Shown here: one piece after another, positions 12,501 through 21,800 of the stretch
Layout: every line of letters starts with the position of its first letter
How positions within the stretch are numbered: the first letter of the stretch is position 1
From: Klebsormidium nitens
Taxonomy: Eukaryota; Streptophyta; Klebsormidiophyceae; Klebsormidiales; Klebsormidiaceae
Length of the DNA stretch: 64,000 bases
Direction: 5' to 3'
Assembly: GCA_000708835.1 (NCBI GenBank)
Contig: DF237140.1
Coordinates: forward strand, 86,875-150,874
Program-made: the position numbers and the translations under genes
The notes under the pieces: generated by a model
What the model was told of the DNA's origin: nothing
The model's input: only the letters and a program-made list of their open reading frames with translations
Database searches by the model: none

Positions 12501-13362
12501 AGCAATGGTTTGTATGTGGTCTGAAAGCTAAGGAATAGAATGGGAAGTAGCGAAAGGCAGTGCTCTGCCAAACCGCTGCTACTTGAATCCACCCGGAAGA
12601 GCCTGCATACATCGACAAACGAGAACACATAAACACTCAAGATTGACCTGAATCCGCATTCTCACAGGGCGTGTCTACTTCGACCTTCTTCATTGGGGTG
12701 TGCGCCGGCGGTCTCTTTACGCTACCCCTCCAGGTACGTATTTCGCCCAAAAACTGCTCCGCTGCTGCTTCTGCTAAATTTCCAGTTGGATGCTTCCCTC
12801 TTCCTCACGAGGTGTTACTTCATGACGCATAGTCTCGAGTTCGGCCGTGCTTCGACTCAACTTCTCTCTCCTCGTCTCTTCAGATGGGCCTCGGCTTTGT
12901 GTTGCGGGATCGGCCGGTCGCTGCGCTTGCAACCGTAGCCGCAGTTGTCGTAAGCCCTGCCGTTGTAACGTCTCGCTTCTTTCTGGAAATGCATTCGTAA
13001 AGTGTCATCTTAGCAATGGTCAATCAGAGCCAATGCTTGCTGTACTGCATTGCTTTTGCTTTTTGTATTGCATCGTGATTCCACCAGTATGAGGCGGACG
13101 CCTTAGTTCGTTGCCGTCTTCTTTTCTTGCGGATCGAAATGAGGGTAATCCTTGGCATCACTCGTCCTTCTGCATTAGAGGAAACACGCTAGCTTTACGG
13201 AATGCGTTTCTGCCTGATACTTGTACTTCTCGGCCTCATCATTCTTTCCCATTGCAGGGGACTTGGACGGTGGTTCCTTACGCATCGGCGGCTCTTGCGG
13301 CCGCGTGGTTCTTTGTCAAGCAGCGGCTAGACAAGAAGGGGGACGCGGAAGTCGAAAGTTGA
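9521..13362 (+). CDS. VTT-domain (DedA / SNARE-associated Golgi type) membrane protein, probably plastid-targeted
   Basis: VTT proteins are polytopic membrane proteins linked to lipid or ion handling; the function of this one is unknown. Eight exons join in frame: 9521-10056, 10602-10787, 11291-11369, 11801-11876, 12225-12280, 12668-12733, 12884-12949, 13258-13362, giving 389 aa. The first ATG after an in-frame TGA is at 9521. Residues 1 to about 120 are rich in Ser, Arg and Ala and look like a plastid presequence, followed by a hydrophobic segment (about 125-138) ending PSPAFAAA. The VTT core is clear: DLIPFYAGKWAA, KYGAYIGLVERFSLGVRNP, TAFLAGFSGVSTSTFF and GGLFTLPLQMGLGF. A hydrophobic C-terminal segment ends with a charged tail. 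The GLVERF junction across exons 4/5 confirms the splice frame. Introns 1, 2 and 3 each carry tandem copies of the preceding exon/donor junction. Confidence 0.92.
10000..10320 (+). repeat. Tandem triplication of exon 1 end plus donor, VTT intron 1
   Basis: The end of exon 1 with its donor (CACCTGG|GTGAGG, GT at 10057) is repeated with the next intron bases. Copy 2 keeps CACCTGG|GTGAGG with GT at 10193. Copy 3 has CACCTGGCATAAA at about 10297-10309, so the donor is lost. Spacings are 136 and 111 bp. Similarity extends upstream (aactttgggg-like) and downstream (tttgtgaaggagcc). Confidence 0.85.
10773..10936 (+). repeat. Repeated exon 2 end/donor in VTT intron 2
   Basis: The exon 2 junction (TTTACTG|GTAAGCACGG, GT at 10788) recurs as ggtttaccggtgagcacg (GT at 10820) and as gggttcattggtcagcacgg (GT at 10919), with weaker copies between. 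The strongest copy is displaced by 131 bp. Confidence 0.75.
11345..11615 (+). repeat. Tandem triplication of exon 3 end/donor, VTT intron 3
   Basis: GGAGAGCGTCACAGAAAAG|GTCGG (GT at 11370) recurs as GGAGAGCGTCACAGAGAACG (11473-11492) and in decayed form at about 11592 (agcgtgactcac). Spacings are 122 and about 115 bp. gaacgac.a.cTT.TGAA also recurs ahead of copies 2 and 3. Confidence 0.8.
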
Positions 13363-14511
13363 CGCACATCTGAGAGCTCTGCGAATTGCTCATGAGTAGT
13401 CTGAAGTTCAAACTATGCAGCGACGGTGGAGCACGTTCAGCTGCCGCTTGTACATGCATGCTCTGTATCTCGTGCTGTTGTAAAGGCGGCTGTAAGAAGC
13501 TATGCGTGAAGTTTGGTTCGTACGTAGCATTGTATACATATGACGGTGTTTTGCAGTCACCTTATCGCCGGGTACGTAGCAATTGTCGTAATTGCAAGCG
13601 AAAGTCCTGGAGCAGCGGTTGAGTCGATTCATTTAAGCTCAGCGAGCAGGCTGGCGGCATGCAAGCCTGTGATTCGCGGAGTTTCATATATATGTAATGT
13701 ATGCATATGAAGCAATTGAATGCCCAGATTGCATACATGTAAGTTTCATGCTTTCTTTCTTCATGGGTACTTGCAAGGAGTGCGCGGCAGCCGCGCCACG
13801 CACCCGGGGGGCCATGCATTTATAGTAGTGTACGTGTGGCTCCTAGCTATGCATACCGCCGCCTGGTGCAAGTCTTAATCCTACACATTGTCCGGCTGAT
13901 TGATGCGTACTGTGCATGCATGAGGTGCGATTGCCCGGCCCAGGAGTGCGGTCACCATGCCTTGAAGCAGATTGTCAATTGTGAAGGAGACCATGCGTTT
14001 TTGCGTCAAGAAGCCCATGCATTTGTGCCCTGGAACCAAAATAGACTTCGCCTAACTTTGAAGCTAAGTTGTGACTTCAGGGCTTTACTCGATCGGGAGA
14101 TTGACTGCAGATCTGCGTCTACTTACATCAGCCTATGCTATGGTGGCGTTGCCCCATAACATACGCGACGCTCTTCATCTGAATCGTAGATTGTGGGATC
14201 TCTTTCAGCAAAGACAGTATGTCAATATGCAAAAAAGTTGTCTGGTTTCACCTCGTCTGAGTATGGGCGTTCATACAGACGTCTAGACGTTGATATTTAT
14301 ATGACTGGTAAGCTAGACTCTTGTTATTCTGACAAAAATAGAATCCAACTACTTGGACCAGAAATGAGCATCTGCATCGCTCAATCCACGTTCTTGTTTG
14401 GCATCGGATTGCGATGCTGGAATTGAGGCTTGCCAGATGCCCCAATGCAACTGACGCCTCTCACCTTATTTGAAGCTTCACTAGCTACTACTGGGACAAC
14501 TCTGTCGACGC
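13363..14511. other. Convergent intergenic region (3' ends of VTT and TMEM14 genes)
   Basis: Both neighbouring genes end here. The sequence has AT-rich dinucleotide runs (tatatatgtaatgtatgcatatg near 13690) and several CATGCA hexamers. No exon, RNA gene or repeat family was recognised. Confidence 0.5.
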
Positions 14512-17361
14512 TCAAGCCGAATAGGCTGAGGCAAAGACGAACGCGGATGCGAGGCTGAGTGCCAACAGTGGAGCAGCAGGGAAGGCCTTCTTGGTAGCAA
14601 ACAGGCGGATTCCTACACAAAGGCAGAAACACTGGTGTTGGAAGGAACAAGCCGTGCCTTTGGAGGTGTTCTCAGGGGGCTCACGAGAGCCCACTTTGGA
14701 AGACTTCTCCTTTCAAAAAACGCATAAAGGTTGTTCTTTCCGGGGGGCTTCCGGAAACTATGCCAAGGTTTGGGAGTACCGCTTCCAGGCAACTAGGAAC
14801 ATCCAGCGGTCGATTCTAAAAAAAGGAACAGGATCTACTTGCCAGACGCATTGCTAATCCCAACAATACTCAAGAGGGGTGAAAGAGCCTGAGGATTGAG
14901 ATCATGGACTTTGACTCCCTGATTTTGAACCTACAGCCATTCCGATGGACCATCGGAAGTAGAGCTCGATGCAATCCACCTTCACGTGGGGGGCTGATAG
15001 CGAGCATGGAGAAACAGTGACAAAAGCCCGTGTTCTTATAACACTGTGACAGCGACCTGACCTTTCATCGCTCTTCGCTCTGAGTTGCTGAGATTCTGCA
15101 GAGTGATAATCAGTTAAAATTGCGCTGGCAGAGGAGATGCTAGAGCATCATTGGACCATATATATTGAAGAATGATTACAAGCTGCTCACCGAAAACGGA
15201 GGCGAAGAGGATGGAATAGCCAAACGCGACCGCCAACCCCGTCTGGTGAGTGCTCTCTTGACTTTCGAGGTAGTACGCCTGCAACGGCGACAATTTTGGA
15301 ACAGAATTTCCGAGCGAGTTGCCGTGACTAGATTGTGACTGTCTCCACAAAATGGTCAAACTCGTGTCCGACAGCAAGTTGTGTGCTCGAATGTCCCTCT
15401 GAAACTGAAGGGTAGAGAGAACCTTGTCCAAGTGTTCTTCCGGAACGACTCTTTTGAATCCTGCCTGGCCAGTGAATAAGTGCGTGGTTCCTGGGAGGCA
15501 CAAGACGCGCCAATCATTGTCGTACACTTTAGGTGTAAATTCACCACTAACGTATCACAGACGAATCTAGTTGGTTGGCGCCATGACAAAACTCGTGCCT
15601 TTTGTAAGCGGGTGCGACGCATCAAACCAGATGATGTATGCAGGCAACAGCATGAAGAACATACACATGGAGGATGCATGATCCGTTATCAATGGTCTTC
15701 GAGAACATACATCATTTGGGGAAGCTGGGAATCTAGTGGTTCCACAATCAAGTTTCTTTGTCTGGAAGTGTGCATGAAATGAGAATTTTTCTACTACACC
15801 AGGTTTGGAAAGTGTTGTGCGTATGTGTAGGGTCCTCACCATTGCTGAAAGAGCTGCCCCCAAAGCGCCACTGATCACAGACTGCTTGCTCCCGCTTTTC
15901 AGGTCTGCAGGGCAACCAGAGGTGTCATTGAAGGTTCTTCGAGTTCCATGCAACCAGGGGGAGACACTTCTGCACAAAGATCAACGATTGGACCCTGCAC
16001 TATGTTTCACAGCGTCTTACAAGGCCTTGTATATCGCTTTGAGACCACACGTTCTATACATTGTGGTTTGGCAGATTTGCCCTGTTAAAAGATGCAATGA
16101 ACCTGAGAAACCAAAAAGCTACTTTAAAGCTGACAATTCCTGACTGGGCCTGTTTCATGAAAAGTGGCCCACTTCAATGAATCCTTTCACATGTTCAAAG
16201 TGTCCCTGTTTGATATAAATTTCTTCAAAAAGCAGCGATTCCCCACACTGATCTGCCTGGTGCAAGAATCCTCCTAGAACTCTTTACGTTGAAGCTAGTG
16301 TCAGACGGTAGACCAAAGAGAAGAGATCAAGTTCCTGATGCACGGAACACTTCCTTCTTACAAGAGCTTTGTGTCAGGATTCTCTGCTGAAAGAAGAGCC
16401 AGGGCTAAGTGTAGAGCAACAGGAGCAAAAAACTCCCTGACATGCTTGAATCAGATTTATTGGTGTACCTTCAAGCAGTAGGTATGCCTTTGACCAACAA
16501 GAAAACAAGCAACTGTACAGTCAAGTGCCAAGAAATCGGCTTCTACTCCCCTCCTCAGAGACAACAATTCTCTGGTAGAGCAAAGAGCAATGGTGCATTT
16601 GGTTACCCAGAGTGCTTGCAATCGCCGAAGGACTAACCAAGCAAACAGAAGATTGATTCAGAAATATTGTTAGTACAATCATGACGGTGTACTCACATGC
16701 AGAGGTCCCCCCTCCCAGGAGCAGGAGGCCATACACAGCTGTCCAGATAGACGCAGTTTCCTGCATTCTCACAGTGTGTACTTTAGTGAATGAAGTCAAT
16801 GTTGCGCTGCAGGACGCAGTTTCATCATATTGCGATTAGATAAGCTCTCCCAAAGTTCAGAGATGCTTGTAACAGGATCAGATTTCTGCATGCCACCATC
16901 GACGATGGATTTGCAGAAATCAGCAAGTGTCTTGCTTCTGCAGTCCAGGGTTCCTAGTATTCTGAGTAGGACTATACTTACCACCACCATGCTAAACGAC
17001 AATTACAAATCCAAGCTTCACACTAGGTGCAATCTTTTCACAATTATGAATGTCCTACCTGTGACACAGCTTGAGCTTGAAGAGCACCACCACTGGCACC
17101 AGACTGCCTTTTCCTCAGGCTAGCTCCCTTGCCCGTCTCTTTGCAAAATGGACTAGATCTTGACGCGGCGCGTTGGCCCCAAAGGCTGCTGCTCAGCGCA
17201 CGACTTGCCTGCCTTCTGGTGATCCTTGCGCTCTTTGGGGATCCAAAGCTGAATGCAGCCACGCAGGAACTCCTCGCCGAGACGTCGGCATTTGAAGAGC
17301 TGGCAAGGCATGCAACTGGGGCCCGGCACAGAGGAGCTCTAACGAACGTTGCGGCCGCCAT
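14512..17361 (-). CDS. TMEM14 / FAX-like four-helix membrane protein with plastid presequence
   Basis: Plant relatives with plastid presequences include FAX1, which exports fatty acids across the inner envelope. A lipid-transport role here is inferred from family only. Five exons join in frame: 17361-17059, 16760-16697, 15904-15840, 15278-15191, 14612-14512, giving 206 aa. The N-terminus (MAAATFVRAP onward, about 75-100 residues) is rich in Ser, Ala and Arg with almost no acidic residues, a textbook transit peptide. The membrane core follows: WTAVYGLLLLGGGTSAYLKS, GSKQSVISGALGAAL, AYYLESQ with GLAVAFGYSILFASVFG, then IRLFATKKAFPAAPLLALSL. These match the four TMEM14 helices in order. It lacks the long coiled coil of FAX1, so it could also be a plain TMEM14-type protein. 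Neighbours are the convergent VTT gene and bicupin A on the same strand. Confidence 0.92.
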
Positions 17362-18841
17362 GACTGATGAGATGTTGCTTGCAATGCAGAGAGAAAGGTG
17401 AATAATTCTTGAAAGCTCAAGAGATCTGAGAAGGCGCAAGCTGATCTCGAGAAGGTTGGCCGACCAGCTCGCGCGCATGTTCGCGGCCAAGCCGGCCGCG
17501 GCCCAGCCCATGCCGCGCGCGTGCGCGGGCCGGCGGCCGCCCCGCCGCGTCCGCGCGGGTTCGGATGGTTCAAGTTCTCATGGTCCGGCAATCCCATGAT
17601 TGCTGTGGTCAGCATGACAAGCAATCGAACGCTGATTCAAAGTTACAGTCCTGCACGATTGTCTCATAGTTTACGGTTTGCGGCGGCCGCTTTCTCACAA
17701 TGAAACAAGCCGCCAAACATGTTCGAGCTGCACGGTCCGGGTCGACCATGCCGATTGGAGAGGTCGAGACATGCATATGATGGATCAGTCGCATAGAAGA
17801 ACACAAATAATCTCCTGAGTCGTAAAACGAACGTCGCATACAGCTGCACAGCTCCAAGAACCTAGGAAGACTTGCATACGTCCGAACGGATCGGACAACA
17901 CGACCGAAGCTTGACCACGGATATCGATCCATAATATGATAACGACAATCGCCGCCAAGAAATTGTGTAAATCCAAAACAATTTTTGGAGTGCCCTCAAT
18001 CCAATTTTCTCCAGTCAAGAGCTATACGGTCAAGAATCGAGATTCAGGTCGAACTCGGACGCAGATTAACATACCAAGGCATCCCAACCACTTGCAAACT
18101 GTCGTGACGTGTAGGCGCCTTGATGCAAGATGAAAGGTCGTTAGACTTACTGTGAAAGGCAATGATTGTTGAGGACTTTTAGTAAATCTGACACTTCCAA
18201 GAATCTCTCACCAAAGTCACCCAAGAAAACGCTTCGACAAACCTTCGACAAGAAAGACAAGCTTCCCCGCAAACATTCCTCTGAAACCCTCAACCTTCTA
18301 GGATGCTGGTCGCTTCTCTCACCGGCTTCATTACCCCGTCTTCCAAGTACCCACACCTTCCACCTTTACCTATTGGGCCGTATTCTACCGGTCGTCTCAT
18401 CCTACGTCGCTTCGCCCCTCCCTTTTCTATGAGCTTTCTGCGATTCTTTTTCTCTCTACATCCCTGTCCATTCCGTTCCCCTCGCTTCACCTCAGTCTGC
18501 GCCGTTCCGCACACCGGAACACCGTTGTCAAGTATGTATACCTCGTATCACCATTAGCATTTGCCTTTTTTTCGCTCCGTCCAAATCCGGGCTCGCCTAT
18601 TCTCTATGCACAGGCTATTCTCTATCTCATCCCCTATTCTCTTTGCACTTTCGTACTCACACCCGTCGCCCCTTTCCCGTAATGTTTTGGCCCTCCCCTT
18701 CTACTTCGGCCCCTTTTACTTCGACTCCAAGAAGACTCATCCTGAGAATCGTTTTTCAGAATCCTCTTATTTCGACCCTCAGAATCCTCTTTGACATTCT
18801 CACCCCACTCCTACATTCCCCACCCCGCCTCGATCAAATGC
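17362..18841. promoter_or_regulatory. Region between TMEM14 start and bicupin A end
   Basis: A GC-dense CpG-rich block at about 17460-17565 lies 100-200 bp upstream of the TMEM14 ATG and probably belongs to its promoter. From about 18270 to 18840 the plus strand is strongly pyrimidine-rich, so the bicupin A transcript would have a purine-rich 3' UTR or flank, with short repeats (cagaatcctctt twice near 18760-18795). No separate gene is supported. Confidence 0.5.
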
Positions 18842-21800
18842 CTATAGCTCTTTCTCTAGGACCCTTTTCGGAGCGCCTAAGGTCTTCATAACCTCCTCCT
18901 TCACCCCGCCAGCCAAGCCCTCTCTTATCTCCTCCACAATCGTCTCCACTTTCTCGCGGAACCACCCCTTCTCCCTCCCGGCGATAACGGTCGCCGGCTG
19001 ATTGCTCACGCACTGCTGAATTTTGGCCTTGTCTACTTGTGTCGCGGCGGCCAGAACGGAGTTGGGGACCGCCCGGTAGATCGAGTTCTTCCCCGCCAGG
19101 AAGACGGTCCCGCTCTGTAAGTACGCCGATGAGACGAAGCCGATGCCCTCCAGCTTCTTGTCGCCCACACTCTGCATACGTCATGGCTGACGTGAGCAAC
19201 GCTCGCACACCTCGACGGGATTGACGTCAAGACTCGTATTCGACGACGTCACGCTTGTGACTGGGACAGAAGCGATGGCAGAAGCAAAAACAAAGTGGCG
19301 ACTTGAAGCACCTGGCACATTTTGCAAGAAGATACGGTTTCTTGACGTTGCAACGCGTGTATTTACCTACTTCGTGCAGCCCCGCTCGCCTGTTTTGGTT
19401 CGAAAGATGACCAAGAGTGGAAACGCTGTCCCAGAAGAATGCCACGTGAAGGCTCGTACCAGAGCTCGATAGTCTTCAAGCTTACACCAGTACTCAGCCC
19501 TCAGCACAAGAGGAGAGCTTAATCTTTACTTTACGAGAGCGTTGATTCGGACCCAGAATTAGCATGTTGGATTCATATCCGGGGACGCTTGTCGAAGCTT
19601 GAATGATGAAAGTCTTACCTTTTGCGTTGACGGGAAGAAGCGCGGCACCACGAAGGCCTCCCCCGGTCCCAGCTCCGCGTCAGCCCCGGTCGAGCCGTCC
19701 GGCTGGGCCACCTGGTAAAAGCGACCGGGAAAAGTCACCGGTAACTCCCATTCCACCTAACAGGCGATTGACCTAAAATTGTAGTTCGAGGTGGGCAGCG
19801 GCTTAGCTTTAAAGGCTTATTCCGCTCTTGTTCCGAGCGGAACGGCTGCTCCGCCGGACTTCCGACCAAGTGACGATGCTGGCGGTGGAATTGGGGGAAG
19901 CAGAAAGATTATCTCCTTGGACAATGTTTGTTACCTGACCCAGAAGCTTAGCCGAGTCGCCCACCAAATACAAGTGCTGGCTGAACGGTGCCGCGCTTTC
20001 CTGCCGCGATCTCGAAGTGGGGACTAAACTTCTGTTCTTCTTCTTCTGAAGGGCCGTTACACTGACACATGCGTTTCACTCATCAAGCATCAATCTTTCG
20101 ACGTACTGACATGAGGAACCGTGATCGGCAGACCAAGCGCGACTGCATGGTTGCTTTCGGGGCCCGAAAGGAAGCAGGACGGTCCCTGGATCCCAATACG
20201 CAGTGTAAGGTGTGATTATGAACCGAAATCCATGAGAGTGCACCTTAGCGCGAACGCGCATACCTGGACTCTGGCGCGGCCTGCAGTGATGAAGCCGAAC
20301 ATTGTGGCCGTGGTTTTGTAACGCGGCAGCAGCATTGCACCCTGCAAGGACGTGCGCCATTGTCAGTGCGCAATTGCCGTCAACTGCACAAGAAGAGTTT
20401 AGCTGCTAACAGGCTGGGTTAACCAAACGTGGCTCTGGTGCTTTAACCAGTAACCAGGCTGTCATCATGTAAAGAGGGTACTTACTGCTTGAATCTGGTC
20501 ATTGAATATTTAGCCGCACCTCAACCAAACATGATTAAGCGCCGACGACCCTGTGCTGTACTTCTCGCGCTCCCTTCCAGCCACTTAATAAGGACGATGT
20601 CTGAGGGATCCCCTTACTTGAAAGATCCTCCTCCTCTGCGGAAATCCAACCGACTTTGCCCTCTGGAGAATTCTTTAGTCGAACCTTGTCATTATGAATT
20701 TTGGCCGCGATATTACTCGGTATCCCAAGAACACGCCGGGCTTATTCGCTCGCTGTAGCGCGCTTTGCCACATACTTACCGGCTTGAGACTAACTTTGAC
20801 GGCCCCCAGGCTCAGGTTCTTCAGGATCGAGAGCCGCTCGCAGTCCAGAAGGGTCACCTGCATGAGGTAGAGTGGATGATTCGAAGATGTGCAAGACGGG
20901 CTTGGGTTCCAGTTTCCAATCCTTCAAAGGTTCGAACGATCCTTGAAGTTATGTGCTTATAAAGGCGCAAAAACGCAGGTGCGGGGCACGTCATCTCTAA
21001 GATCCTTCCGAATGATGGCGCTACAGATTAGGAGTTCACAGCCCCTCGCAAAACTTTCTATCTGGATGAAAAGTTCACCCTTTCTGAAGCCATTCTTGTT
21101 TTGATCGGGGGAACAAATATGTTTCTCAAAAGCAAAGGTATCACTGAGAAAAGGCTTCACTCGCTTCCAAGGAGCGCCGTTCTCGAATTCTCGCAGATCC
21201 TATAGCTTATTAAGCTACTTTAATCCGAAGCGCGCACCTGGCCGAAGTCGGAGGTGAAGTCCGGGTCCGCTTCGTCGACGTTGTACATAAGCCCCGAGTC
21301 GTCGTGCGCGCTGCGTTGCTTGAGCTCTTCGTCCATTGCCATCAGCTCCGCAGAGCCCAGCTTCACCAGCCCACTGCGAGAAAAAGCACTTTGACACTGG
21401 ACCTATTAGATGGTGCCACGTGTACATTCTGATTGCTTAGCATTTTAAGTTTCTCGTCCATTGCCATCAGCTCCGCAGAGCCCAGCTTCACCGGCCCACT
21501 GCGAGAAAAAGCACATTAAAATTGGACCGATTAGATGGTGCCACGTGTACACTCTGATTGCTCCAGCATTTTAAGTTTCTCGTCCATTGCCATCAGCTCC
21601 GCAGAGCCCAGCTTCGCCAGCCCACTGCGAGAAAAAGCACATTAAAGTTGGACCGATTAGATGGTGCCACGTGTACACTCTGATTGCTCCAGCAATTTGA
21701 GTTTCTCGTCCATTGCCATCAGCTCCGCGGAGCCCAGCTTCACCAGCCCACTGCAGAGTGTAACATCGAAGGATGGAGTATCTTGTTCCGGAGCAGCATA

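Noticed and set aside
16800-17000. Possible extra TMEM14 exon with a CAG acceptor on the minus strand
   Set aside because: Exon 1 joins exon 2 directly in phase and the extra segment has no TMEM14 similarity. A short GAAACTGCGTC match to exon 2 start may be another decayed junction copy, but is too short to claim.
19791-20027. Open frame on the plus strand resembling one at 22538-22759 on the minus strand
   Set aside because: The similarity is explained by the intronic inverted repeat, not by coding genes.
21326-21760. CRISPR-like regular repeats
   Set aside because: Units are adjacent without unique spacers, carry exon sequence, and the genome is eukaryotic.
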